From Cytospora piceicola (Eukaryota; Ascomycota; Sordariomycetes; Diaporthales; Cytosporaceae), in the NCBI GenBank assembly GCA_023375675.1, contig JALQBC010000074.1:1-64000 (forward strand): 64,000 bases of DNA, read 5' to 3'. The first letter of the stretch is position 1. Each line of letters begins with the position of its first letter. Shown piece after piece: positions 1 to 12,650 of this stretch. The notes below the pieces were generated by a model. That model was not told the DNA's origin, did no database searches, and saw only the letters and a list, made by a program, of their open reading frames with translations. The translations under genes and the position numbers were made by a program.

Positions 1-240
1 ACGAATTAAACGGCTACGATAAGTACCCGAAATTACATCTCCGAGATAAAGAACTTTTAAAATTCTAAAACCTCTTTCTCTTTAATTTATAAAATATTAT
101 AACTAATTTAATTAAATATATATAAATATATAAAAATTAATAATAAGTAGCTTTACTTATACTATATTATATATATTAAATATAGACTAATAGGAGTAAA
201 GGATAAGATATATGCTACCCCTGGGGTAGGTCTAATAAAA
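1..240. repeat. AT-rich tract, possible RIP-degraded repeat remnant
   Basis: This stretch is strongly enriched in A, T and TpA steps and has no coding potential on either strand. It then changes rather abruptly to normal composition near position 240. In filamentous ascomycetes such islands are usually transposon copies mutated by repeat-induced point mutation. The element itself cannot be recognised, and the tract runs off the left edge of the window. Confidence 0.5.
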
Positions 241-881
241 AAACAAGAAGGTCAAAAGTGCCCTCGACGGCCGTTGTCCCCAAGACCCCTGTGGGACACC
301 GTAGCTACCACTCTACCAGTTCTACCTACCTAGGTAGGCAGCTAAGTAGCTAGCTACTTTAGGTATTAGTGTCTACCTGAGGTCTCCTCTTTGGGCTCAC
401 TGACATGTGAGTGAGTTACACACCAGACCTTTGCGGCCCTCCAAGAGGCAGAGGGTAGCAGTAATTACCCATCAACAGACTACTGGATCTCAGGGTTCGA
501 CGCAGGTCCTTGCAAGATGAGCATTGATGATAATCACTATTGTGTCTTGGTTATAGAGGCCTTGATTCCTGGGTATATCATGTCTCTGGATTTCTATCTT
601 TCAGTTCCCTAGCATCCAGAGACCCTTTTTCATATATGTCGTAAGATCATACACCGCCCCAACTCGTGAACCGCTACACGTAAACCTACGGTGCGGCATC
701 ATAATCCTCCAAAAAAGAAAAAAATGTATTCATGTTCAATGAATCCACTCCATCAGAATGTAGTCCGGCCGTGGTTGGTACCTCTGAAGGGCCCTCCAAC
801 AGGCGCCACTCTTTACACGTCATTATCAATATGCAGAGCCATTCGTATTTCCCGCAATGACGCCGGCGCAGGAAACACCTC
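241..881. other. Intergenic, downstream of WAPL
   Basis: This is the 3' flank of the WAPL gene and I see no gene in it. A short palindromic repeat (CCTACCTAGGTAGG core) lies at about 322-339. Confidence 0.6.
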
Positions 882-3485
882 TCACGCATAGCTCTCCAAA
901 CGCTCCACAAGCCCCTGCAGCTTTGTCGTAAAGCTCGAGTAGATTGGTGCTTGGCCCTCGCCGGTCTGCGCAATTGCGTCGTCCGTCAAGCGGTGATACG
1001 CAATGAACTCCCGTATGGAGTCCAGCAGAGGAACCAGGTTTCCTGCTTTGTGCATTGAGCTGAATCGCTGCCGCACCGGCTCGTACAAAGACATGTATCC
1101 AAGCAGCAGAGATAGGTAGCCAAATGCGACATTCAACTGGCTCTTCTCCACCGAGTCGGCCTGTAAACATATTAGCAAGATGTCGGGTGTAGTTCATCAA
1201 ATTCATCGGTAGAAACATACCTCAGACGTGGCCGCGTGATGATCAAGGAAGAGCCTGATGAGCCGATCAAGGGGGGCTTGACCGTCATCCAGAATGCTCA
1301 AGAGAGATCCGCCAGTGTTGCGATCGTGTTCGGAGAAATTGATCATCACGCCGAGCATAAGAAGAAGCGACTCAAGTTGACCGTTGAATATATCCACGTC
1401 GTCTACCGACGTGGTCGCAGTCTGGAAGGTGTCACATAGCGCATTGGCCAGAGTTCGCACCGTCCCTTTCTCAATGAACGCAGTTGCGGCGTCATGGTTG
1501 TTGTTCGCCGTGTTGAGCGTCAGTTTGAGAACGAGCAGTCCAATCTCACCCAGACGAATAGTATTGCGGCGCAAAGTCGTTCCCAACGTATCTGCTATAA
1601 TAGGCATATGCTTGAAAGTCCACCGCTCCTTCGACTCCGTCTGCATGGCTTGGACAGAATATGACTCCAGCAGGGTAAGTGCAAGGTGAAAGTCCACGGA
1701 ATCATCTGTACGCGGGTAATTCCAAGAGTCAGGCTCAGACGCGTTGCTGAGCAACGTGAACAGCTGATCTGTCACTTTAAGAGAAAATAAATCGTCTCCG
1801 ACTGTACCCGAGTGCTTAACCACAAGCTCCAAAGCCTTGAGAGCCAATCTTCTGGGTGACAGCATAAATGGCGTAGTAGGTTCCCAGATGGGGAGAATCA
1901 GAAGAGATGCTTTCAACTTTGACATGGACTGTTGTCCATGCTTGGACAAGTTGCTTGCTCTGTCCTTGGAAATCGGTTGGATGTCCGTCTGGATTGCGAG
2001 AAGCCGCTCTAGCAGCTTAGAGAACCCCTGGTTTTGGAGTTGGCTAATGATATGGGCTGATGCAGTGGTTGCCAGAAGCATCGTCAGAATGGCAACTAAT
2101 GCGTATCCAGCAATGATGTCGGTCTCCTTCCCCACCTGTTCGAATAGGCTCCTGTCACCGTTGTGATCACGGAACTTGCGAACAAAGCTCTTGTCCGAAA
2201 GCCTTTGTGAGAGATCGACCAGAGCGTTGCGGCGGCTAGATGAGGTCTTGCCAGTAGGCCGTCCAACTCGCGCCAACAAATCTTCGATCTCGTCTGCGAA
2301 CCGACTATTTGCACCCGCTTGTCTCAGTTCATGGATGCTCCGTACTGCACCACTCGTGAACGGTTCATCCTCATCCTCGTCCATGTCAAAACGAGATCCG
2401 CCAGTGGGCAGCAGTGACTCCTTCAACCATGCGTCTTCGTCAACGGTATCCAAGCCTCCCGCTGATAAGCCTTCAGCGCGGATGGTTCTCCGGGCGCTGT
2501 AAGTGATCTTGGGCCCCGTTCTTTTCGTGGCAGAACCTGGCCGCGCAAACTTCTTGGGTATCTTCGGTTCTGGTGTGCTCGGGGCAACAGCTGGGGTCCC
2601 GAAATCTGGCAGACCCTGTGGCTCGGGGGTTCGTCGCATGACTTGGGACCAATCTGGCTCCTGCTCCTGCTCCTGCTCCTCTTCTTCTGAGCTCTCATCA
2701 GCCTGAGCTGCCAGTTCGTCTATCAGTCTTTTCCGCTTTCGAATGCCAGGACCTTGTTGGGTTTGTGGGACATGTATGGTGGGCCCCAATCTGGAAGTTG
2801 ATGCTTTTTCTTGGCGGAAGACTGGGACGCTGGGAAGTGTCTGGACTGGTCTGAAGGGAATGTGTGTCTGCACCATCTCTTTCTTCTGCTTGCTCGTGTG
2901 CAGGGGCTTCAAATTTTTTGGGATACTGGGGGTAAACGGCATTGACCTGATAGTAGCACCTTTCGTGACCGCGCTCTTCGTGACGGCCTTGGCTGATCCC
3001 GATGAATTCGTCCTCGCCACCGGTCTGGGCCTCGCAGATTTCGAAACAGTCCTCGGTGGTGGTGGCATGATCGCTTCTGATGGTGATGGGATAGATGGCG
3101 GCGGTGAAGGTGGCGTTGAATAGGCGCGCGCGCGGACACCCCGAGTATCTCTACTGACTGGTGACGTTCGTCTCCTTTTCGGGTTCGGGAGGTCTCTTGC
3201 CTGGAATACGTTTGCTGGACTGGGGCGTGATGGTGTGACTGAGGTGTTCCGCACACGGTTGCCAGCCTTGCGACCGTACAGCTTGCTCTTCATCGGCAAA
3301 GTGACAACGGGGCTATTGATCTCGTCATCGTCCTGGAAATCCCAGACGGTGCTGGATTCGAGCGGGGCCGTGCAGCTCCTTCCATCTTTCGCCTTCTCCT
3401 CCGGTGCCGACCGTCGCCCAAATGCCTTGCTGTATGTGGTGGTCCGCCTTTTGCCGGTGGAGCCCATGTTATTCCGTGTAGCCAT
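882..3485 (-). CDS. WAPL-like cohesin release factor
   Basis: The gene has two exons, 3485-1221 and 1160-882, joined by a 60-nt GTATGT...AG intron in phase 0, and encodes 847 aa. The N-terminal 350 residues are basic, Ser/Pro/Arg-rich and probably disordered, with an acidic Glu/Gln run near residue 265. The rest is a helical repeat region that I recognise as the fungal wings-apart-like (WAPL) domain, from about residue 360 to the end. WAPL proteins bind cohesin with Pds5 and open the Smc3-kleisin gate in the nucleus. The short second exon completes the last helices, and without it the protein would end abruptly in the intron. The gene is divergent from FUR1 across an 840-bp spacer. The start at 3485 is the first ATG of the frame; a second Met follows at codon 7. 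The family call comes from overall pattern and not from a catalytic motif. Confidence 0.85.
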
Positions 3486-4324
3486 GTTCGTTTCCCGTCA
3501 GGATTGACGACGCTCGTGTTGATCGAAGTGGTTTTAGTCGGGTCTTGGATGGACTTGGTATGTAGAAACGGATGCCGACATTTGACAGCAGCCGAGTGTT
3601 GCAATCGAAGATGGCTGGTTGGAGAGGAAGGAAGGATCGCTGACGATCTCGGCGCGACGAGGAGGGGCGGGGGGTGCTTTTGTAATCTTCACGAAAGGGC
3701 GACAAGGCAAGCGCTCTATACTTCGCTTTGATGGGTCGCTGATTAGGAGTCTGTGGGGTGAAATGTATAAAACCAGGACAATGACCAAGGTCGCAAGCAG
3801 CTTTGTGCTGTCGGTCGTAGGAAGCGGATGGGGAGGTGGGATGCGACCGAAAACAAAGATGGCCGGTCGGGTCATGCATGCCACTACGCATTAGGTACTG
3901 CGTCGTGTTAAGGGTCCTGCGGGTTCAATGAACGTTTCGGCAGGCACGCTAATGGGCAAGGTAATATCGATAAGTCAGTCCACCAGTCAGTCCACCTTAC
4001 ACTAGTACATGTTACGTACCTATGTAGGTACCTGGGTACCCCAAAAAGGCTGTACCGGTTGCCGCGATAGGCACAGTCAGGGTTCTTATCAGATTTACCG
4101 GGCTTCAAAAGGGCATCAATAGTCTCAATTCTCAGGAACAACCTTAGAGAACACAAGTCGGGCACTCAATCGGTATAAGTTCAACTTCTCAAGTACCATC
4201 ATTTCTCTTGTGCTCTGAGGGAACAACTGCTCATACCCCCTGAGGATCATCAATACTGGAGCTCTCAAGTTGCATTGAATATTAAACCCCACTCATACTT
4301 ACTTGTCATCCAAAGGTTCTCACG
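3486..4324. promoter_or_regulatory. Divergent promoter region WAPL / FUR1
   Basis: This spacer should hold both promoters because the two genes are transcribed away from it. A cluster of GTACCTA/TAGGTAC palindromic words lies at about 4014-4040. No long ORF with coding character is present. Confidence 0.5.
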
Positions 4325-5250
<926 letters not shown>

Positions 5251-5645
5251 GCCATGGCAATTGCCATGTTCTAGTAGGGCGCCCTTCCACCCGTTCGGAG
5301 AGAGGACCTTGCTGACCATGCTCCATAGCCATTCCCTTGCTGTTGGCCGGCTTCACCTTCAAGAGGAAATCCACATTGAAAGTTCAGTCTGCACCAAGAG
5401 AGTAGCAGCAACAGGTCCTGGAGTCCTCATCATGTCTTAATCAGGATGAATAGCGTGCACCTATATATATCCCTGTGGTCGAGTCCATACTGGCCAGTAT
5501 CTCCCTGGGTTATCTTCCAATGGGGATCCAAGTGCTCGACTGTTGTGCAGGACCATTTTTCTTGAGCAATTCAGGAACCGTAGAACGTAATGTATCGAAG
5601 GCACACAAACAGGCTTGTTGTCAAGGTATGTCTCAAGCTCAATGA
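5251..5645. other. Convergent intergenic spacer FUR1 / ELF1
   Basis: This region holds the 3' ends of two convergent genes. I see no gene or repeat here. Confidence 0.6.
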
Positions 5646-6190
5646 TCAATAATCATCGTCGTCTCCGACAATACCCTCTCCGCTGTACTCCGGCTCGCCG
5701 TCACTATCGTTGGCTATACGTCGATCCTTGCGCGGGGCACCACGACTGGGCTCGCCGAGTTGTTGCTCGGTAGCAGTATCGCCCTCGCCCTTAGCAACGG
5801 CCTCTGCCGCGTCAACCCACTCGCCGTAGACATCAACAGCAGCTGACAGGTCTATTGCAAGGATATGTTAGCGATGTCCCGTGTTTTGTAGGTAATGTCG
5901 GGGTCTGTATGGGCAGGTCGTACAGTTGATTGTGCATTGGAACCGCTGTCCGCACACTTTGCACTCCAGGGAGCCGACGCCCCCTTTTTTGTCGATCTTG
6001 ACGGTTACGGAGTTCTCGTGGTTACAGAATAGGCAGGTGAACACAGTAGGAAGAGGGTCGTTCTAAGTTGCACGAGAAATGTCAGTGTCAGTGGTTGTGA
6101 GCGACAGGGACAAGGCTGTCGCAATATGCTGTGTAGACTGACTCTTTTCTTGCCCTCGGGCTTGCGGGAACTCTTCTTGCGCTTTCCCAT
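5646..6190 (-). CDS. elf1: Transcription elongation factor Elf1 (ELOF1 family)
   Basis: Three exons (6190-6143, 6062-5924, 5851-5646) join in frame to 130 aa. The protein starts with the basic MGKRKKSSRKP tail typical of Elf1. A four-cysteine zinc ribbon follows, with Cys26/Cys29 and Cys50/Cys53, and then the conserved CTINYL and VYGEWVDA segments. Elf1 binds elongating RNA polymerase II, completes the downstream DNA entry tunnel and helps passage through nucleosomes and transcription-coupled repair. After the conserved core there is an acidic C-terminal extension of about 45 residues ending in DDDDY, longer than in animal ELOF1. It is divergent from URC1 and convergent with FUR1. Confidence 0.95.
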
Positions 6191-7284
6191 TTTCGCGGCG
6201 TATAATCAATTTAGTAGTTAATCAAAATGGATCGAAGTCTGGAGAGGGAGAGGACTATGTCTCAACAGTTTGAAGGTGCTGTTGGATGGATGGCTAGTTG
6301 GCGCAACAGCGAGTTAACGACGCCAATTCAATTGCGGTTGAAGAACGCGGTTCAAAGCCATTTTCAACTCCAGTTGTCAGTCGATAAAGTGTTGGCCCGT
6401 GCTGTTATCAGTACGTCACGTCTGGATACTTGAGTAGGTACTATATACGGGTACCTAGCACCTGGAGCACTAATACTGAGTACGGTTCGTAGGTACCTAG
6501 ATACCTAGACGGCTATGTACTACCATCCATGGATGGTATCATGAAAGCTTTGGATGAGCGTTCAAACATTCCCAGCTATGAACCTGCTGGTACCTCGACT
6601 TCATAGCTCAGGATGGCTCTCAGATTTGAAAAGGGTTGTTTGTTGGATGGATTCGTAAGGCATTATCAGATGTCTGAATGAATTACATACTACAAAGTCT
6701 AGATATCGTGCTCGGAAGGTTTTCCGCTCCCGAGGTCGCTAGGCGGATCGATGGCGTCCCCCGCAGTGGTCCCGTGCTGCCGGCAACGCTCCACTAGCCG
6801 CTGCCCCCCAGGGACCGTTGTGCACTATGGCTCATGAATGCGACGTTCCTACTGCTTGCCCAGCAGGTGATAACAACCGTCCGGCAGCGGCCGATTCGCC
6901 CGGCCGGCGACGTGGCTGGGAATATACCACAAGTACCTACCTATATAGACCGACTTCTCCTTGAATGAATGTGTGTTTTGTATGTCCTCTTTCCTCTCCT
7001 CTCCTTCTTCTCCCTTCAGTTTCCAAATAAACCTGAGATCTCCTCGGTATCTACTTGATAGACGGACACCGCTGCGAAGTTGGGCATTGACACGTCGTTG
7101 GGCTTGACTTACAAAGACAAGCTGGACATCTCCCCGCTCACTCTGAGTTCCCGTGAACCCTTACTACAGCAGTCAAGACCGCCTCCATCGTACTAGTAAC
7201 CAGCAATTTATCTCTCCGTCTGTCTGTTCGTCTCCGTTGCCAGATATTTCCCCAACATACTACCGTGTAAGCTGTCTTATCGCC
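6191..7284. promoter_or_regulatory. Divergent promoter region ELF1 / URC1
   Basis: This 1.1-kb spacer between divergent genes contains palindromic GTACCTAG-type words at about 6434-6510 and 6938-6950. A pyrimidine-rich stretch at about 6985-7015 may belong to the URC1 leader. A 68-codon ORF at 6227-6433 shows no recognisable features. Confidence 0.5.
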
Positions 7285-10206
7285 ATGGCTTCAGACAGTG
7301 TAGCTTCCGGCCTCAGCCTTGAGGATGTGATGGGCCAGTTGAAGGCCATTCAGCAGAAGCAGGATGAGTTGCTCTCCGTCGTGGACTCTATGTCGAACGG
7401 AGGCAGTTCTGCACTAAGCGTGACTGGCCTGCGTCCTTCACCAGCATCACTGTATCGACAGCAGAACGAACAAGACAATGAAGACGCCGCGGTTTCATCA
7501 GCTGCTGCTCTGGCAGCCAAGACGACCGCAACACCACCCCTGCGTCCTGCCGATGCAGTTGGCACTCCCGTGGATGGTTCTGCATCACCGGTGCCAGGTT
7601 CCGGATTTACTTCTCGAATCGTCTTGACGTGAGTTTTTCCCTGTACAGTCAGCCCCTTTTGAAAACGTAGTTGAATCTGACAATTCGCAGGACCTACCCC
7701 AAGCAGATCGGTATCAACCCCTTTCCCCTGAAATGGGGTGCTCCTGAGCCCCATGAGCGTGGCCCTATTGTGGTATCTAGGTACTCAACCACCATTCGAA
7801 GGCGAAATGGTAAGTGTCTAGATCCGGCTGTCGAAAAGGCGTATTTGCTAACGTTATCCAGCTATTGGCGGTCAGTTCTCTTCCAGTGGCCACTACCGCT
7901 GTGACAACTGACTTACATCCAACCAGCTCATGGAGGCTCGTATTCCATCTATTACGCGCTGGCCCTTGCCAGCAAGCAGCTTAAAGCCGACCATCGGTAC
8001 GAGTGCCTTCCCAAACCCATGGCTTGGTTGTGGCTAAGATTACTTGACCTGCAGGCCCGACTTCACGAACACTGAGCCCGCGGCGGAACTCGGCCCTTTC
8101 CCTCAATGGGGCGACAAGAAGAAGATCGTGGCCATGGACCCATGGGGTCACCTTGGCCCATGGCTCTTTAAGGACATGGTCGAGAAAGAAGACGGTTTGT
8201 GTTCTGGTCTTGTCTTAAAACAGTTGCTGTCCTGACACGTTATAGTTGACATACGTCCGACAATCGCCATCACGAAAGCGCACATGAAGGTAAGACGAAG
8301 ATCTATCTGAACTGCACAAGCGACCTTGCTGACGAAACTGCAGCTTCCTGAACTCGAGGATAGCGTGCGCAAGGGACGACTGTAAGTCTATGTCATGTCT
8401 GATCTGCATTTGAGGCAACGGCTTGATTATCTTTAAAATCACGGTCGAATTTCTACCGCACGTCTGGATAGTGGTTACTGATGTGTTACTAGGGTACCTG
8501 ATGGAAAGATATGTCTGAACAGCTCCGGCGAGCTTGCTGTAACGAAGTTCGCCGTTGAGCCAGTTTGGTACCTGCCCGGCGTGGCCGAGAGATTTGGCAT
8601 CGGTATGTCATTGTCTGACGAAGCAGTCCACTAAGTTTTCGGTGTATTAACAACATGCAGATGAGGGCACCCTACGAAGATGCCTCTTTGAGTATACTGG
8701 CGGCAGCTATCCCGAGGTAAGGATCGTCTTCGTCCATCATATCTGACCAAGTTCTAATGCACGCCTAGTTGATCACCCGAGGCGACATCAAGGTCTTCTT
8801 GCCTCCAATTGGTCTGTATCCCCATCCAAATCCCATGCGATATATCGAGAGTCTCTAACGGCTTGGCAGGTGGTCTGACGGTCTATTGCTTTGGCGATCC
8901 TGCAAACATGTCCAGTCCTGACAAGAAGCTCGCACTGCGGGTCCACGATGAGGTGAGACATTGGACAAGCGATCACAGAACATGGCGACGTTTCTAACAG
9001 GACACAGTGCAATGGCAGTGATGTCTTTGGCTCGGATATCTGCACGTGCAGGCCATACCGTAAGTTCTGTGTATTCTCGGAGACTCCCACTGTACAAGAC
9101 AACGGTATGCCTTGTGACAATTGCTGATCATACCTGTGTTGTAGTAATTTATGGCATCGAGGAGGCCGTCAAGGAGGCTCAAAATGGAGGCAGTGGTGTT
9201 GTCATCTATTTCAGAAAAGAAGGAAGAGCTCTCGGTGAGGTCACCAAGGTAAGAACCGTGTTACCCTATATGCAATATCACGACCTTTGCTAACATCATA
9301 ATAGTACCGTAAGTACCACAGCTCTGAAACCGTCCTTTGCCATTGCTACTACAAGTGTCTCTTCCCGGAGGCCTTACTTTGATCAGTCGCCACACACCCC
9401 CTCTATTTTCCTAGGCTTTGCAGAACAGCTTCTGACCCATTCAATGACAGTCGTGTACAACGCTCGAAAGCGTGGCGAAGATCGGGCGTCCGACTACTTC
9501 AAGCGCACTGAGAACGTCGCCGGTGTAAAGGACATGCGCTTCCAGGCCCTGATGCCGGACATCCTGCACTGGCTGGGTATCACCAAGATCGACAGGATGC
9601 TGAGCATGAGCAAGTACGTTCCTGTCCCATGTTCCACGACGGCCCCGCCGCGTGTCACTCCACCCCCCTCACTTTCCCAGATCGATCACCCGGCAGCTAA
9701 TAACACCGTCTTGCAGCATGAAACACGACGCCATCGTCGGCCAAGGGTGAGTAACAGTGGCGCCCGCAGATCCATGGGTCGCACGCAGCGGGGTTTCCCT
9801 CTCCCAATGTTATTGGGTCTCACTGACCTTGTCTTTTTTCCGGCTCCAGAATCCCCATCCACGAGCGTATCGAGCTCCCCGAATCTCTGATCCCCGCGGA
9901 CTCGAGGGTCGAGATCGATGCAAAGATCACCGCCGGTAAGGTCACATGGCGCGCCCCAAGAGGCGAACTACTTTCTGACCGGTCTCTCTTATTTCTTTAG
10001 GATACTTCACGAGCGGGCACCGGATGACGGAAGATGAGCTCAAAGCTGTGCAGGGTAGAATGTGGGAAGAGTAAGCTCTCGCACACCCAGTTGTCGAACA
10101 TGTCACCATGCGTCTGGCTCGGTCTGAGCAGGACGAATTGGAGTAAAGATATGAAACGCTAACATATGAACCTTTTCCCTTCCCTTTCTTTAGCATCGAC
10201 CACTAG
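7285..10206 (+). CDS. urc1: Uracil catabolism protein Urc1 (GTP cyclohydrolase II-like)
   Basis: I join 19 exons in frame: 7285-7628, 7691-7809, 7862-7870, 7927-7996, 8055-8194, 8246-8289, 8344-8381, 8493-8602, 8661-8716, 8769-8811, 8870-8952, 9008-9059, 9145-9248, 9305-9308, 9451-9613, 9717-9746, 9850-9935, 10001-10070, 10194-10206, for 525 aa. The C-terminal half resembles GTP cyclohydrolase II (RibA): zinc ligands C353-x10-C364-x-C366, then a YFRKEGRALG segment matching the RibA YHRQEGRNIG region. The N-terminal half, with the NAIGAHGGSY motif, is typical of the URC1 branch that takes part in uracil breakdown in fungi and some bacteria, not riboflavin synthesis. The ATG at 7285 (GCCATGG) is preferred over an in-frame ATG at 7153, which would add an atypical leader. 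Exons 3 (9 nt) and 14 (4 nt) are micro-exons needed to restore conserved residues. FUR1 lies 2 kb upstream. Confidence 0.92.
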
Positions 10207-11470
10207 ACGAAGGACCGTTCCGGTACCAACTTACACGGCTTGAGCTTGGGCATCATTCCCTGGCCTACACACGCGTGGTATCACGGGGATAGAGCAACGT
10301 GGGCTTGTGCCGGGTGTGGGCACTCCCAGTACTTTGGATACTCGGCTTCATACATGGTACATGAGGCAGGCGACATGTAGGGTAGATTATTAGATTGGAC
10401 TTCTTGGTGCTTGGGTACTTAAGTAATTACAACGTATGTATTACTGCACGGAAACCTTAATTGGAGGTGATTGTTCCTGACCCCGCCACGGCCACGCTTC
10501 CTGCTCGGCTGTTTGCCGCCTACGAGGCCTTCACATAGTATGTAGCGTACAGGCAAACCTTAACCCGAAAGAATTGCCATGGCCGCGCGACAGAGTGGGA
10601 CTCTTGGTGATCATCATCGCCAAACGGCTTTTCTCCGGTTCAAAGGACGGAGACCAGCGCCCGGTCGAGCGAGCACGGCCCAACTAACGATCACCAACAA
10701 AAGTCACAAAAAGGCCGAAACTCCTCGCGCTGCGACGACAACAGCACATGACGAGGGAAAAACCACAGGCCTACGAACCATGTTGACCGACGCCTGGTAC
10801 GTAGTGGCAAGTGTACCCGCCCTTCGGCCTCTCGGGAGGCACTGCAGTAACCTTCCGGGACACGAGGTACCGAGACACGAGCGAGTGAATGCTGCTCCCC
10901 CTCACACCCCTTTCACGCCATCATGTAGGTTTCTGAATCCCTCACATCCAGGACATCTTGTCATGTACGACTTGAGATGTTGAACCCTCCGAGAACTGTG
11001 ACATCCATGGATACATACTCTTTTCCCCAAGAATTGTGACCCCATCTGTGAATTAGGAAAACAGAAACAGACAGAGACCCGCTTGGGAGGCAGCCTACGC
11101 GAGGAGGTTGGCCCAACAATCAAAGACCAAGAAAAAAAATTACCCATCAAAATCCGCTGCAGTCACCCCTTGAGACTGGTGGACACGTGGTAGCCCAATG
11201 CAAGGAGAGGAAGGAAGGAATGGCCGCATGTTTCAAGTCGTGCAAAACAAGTCAGGGTTTTCTTCTTGTCGGTGTTTTCTGGCGTGTTTGACCATGATGG
11301 GTGGATTTCTCCCGTCAGGTCCGTCCAGTGTCGAGGTGACAGCGCGGCCCGGCATCGAATCCTCCTGGGTACTTGAGTAATAGCCCTGGTAGCCAGGTGC
11401 CAGTCTGGTGGATAAGACGAGGTGGCCGCGATGCATTGGAGACTCACGCCGGCATGCAGGACAAGTGCTG

Positions 11471-11488
11471 ACACACACACATACGCAT

Positions 11489-11523
<35 letters not shown>
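11471..11523. repeat. (CA)n microsatellite
   Basis: An imperfect then perfect CA dinucleotide tract lies in intergenic DNA. It generates spurious Cys-Val ORFs on the minus strand. Confidence 0.9.
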
Positions 11524-11525
<2 letters not shown>

Positions 11526-11959
11526 GCTGTGGGCTGTTTCATTCGAGGGCCCTAATGATGGATCAGACTTATCCGCTGTCCAGTGCCCAGTTCAGCCGGC
11601 AACTGAAATGGAGTCGCAATCAGATAGTTGACAGGTCGAAGACATTGCCGGTTGAACTCGGGAGGCAACGCAGGCGACAAGTGAGCCCGAGAAGACGACC
11701 GAGAGATGGAGGGCGGGGAGGGGGATGGGCGAGTAGCATTGCGTGGTTAAGCCAATTGCTAATTGCCCTTCATAATGATAACCTCAACGACTCCATCGCC
11801 TAGTCACCTACACAGTAGGTGGCTGGTTCCTCCAGCCGAACCAACGGTGCAAGAAGAATTTCCAAACGAGACCTGTGCGAGACGTTGCATGCAGTAGTAG
11901 CTGGAACCAATTTGTAAAGGCAGCAATGCGGAGCGGGTCTTCCTGACCTCTGTCCGGCT

Positions 11960-11998
11960 TGCTGCGTTGCTGCGCTGCTGCGCTGCTGCGCTGCTGCG
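11960..11998. repeat. GCTGC short tandem repeat
   Basis: The sequence is a tandem array of GCTGCGCT/GCTGC units in non-coding DNA. Confidence 0.8.
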
Positions 11999-12454
11999 GT
12001 GGACAGCGCTGGACGAGTGAGATGGACGGCTTCGCTGTGGGTGGCCCCCTCTCCCCCCAGCTCTGGTACATACTAAAGCAGGCTTGGTTGCTTTCTCCAC
12101 TGAGATCCCGAGTGACTGAGTTGAACTGGTTGAGTGCATCGCGAGACCTTCTGACTGGACCACGGCAGGGCAAAAAAAGGTCGGGGCCACAGGCACGCCA
12201 GAGCCTTTTGTTGGATTGATTTTTTCAAGTTTATCTTGTATTCCATTTTTTGAATTTTTGATTTTACGTTTTGCCCTTTTAGTGAGTTGTCTGTGCTTGT
12301 CTTGTCTCTGTCTCCTTCTTACTATGGTACCTCCTCTCTTGATCAGGTATATATGTGTGTAGTTCCTAATTACTTTTAGGCGGGAATACCGAGAGATGAA
12401 GGGCCGCCGAAGCCGAAGCACGGGCCAGTGCGTCCCTGGGCACTCACTATAACG

Positions 12455-12650
12455 GATCCTACCTATGGTGCCTACTGTACCTACTGTGGTACGTAGGTTA
12501 CCTAGGCCTGCTAGGTACCTACTTAGGTACCTAGGTAGGTAGGGTGTAGGCTGCTAGGGAACAACACGTTACTACCTAGGTACCTAGGTAGGTACTTAGG
12601 TACTTGAGTAGGTGCCAAAGTACCCAAGTACCTACTGTACCCAGTAGTAT
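12455..12650. repeat. Dense cluster of palindromic TACCTAGGTA words
   Basis: About ten overlapping copies of TACCTA, TAGGTACC and CCTAGGTA occur within 200 bp. The words are self-complementary, so the same pattern reads on both strands. This is the densest cluster of the dispersed motif in the window. Confidence 0.8.

Noticed and set aside
7064..7197. Short protein-like open stretch upstream of URC1
   Set aside because: About 45 codons look coding in one frame, but it has an upstream stop, no start and no recognised family, so chance cannot be excluded.
7153..7284. 44-codon upstream extension of URC1
   Set aside because: It is Ser/Pro-rich leader-like sequence, while the ATG at 7285 has a strong start context.
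10579..10983. 134-codon ORF with a good start context
   Set aside because: Composition is not protein-like and no motif or splice-consistent extension is seen. Kept as non-coding.
11804..12421. 205-codon ORF on - strand
   Set aside because: It runs through a GCTGC repeat and low-complexity sequence, with no recognisable domain.
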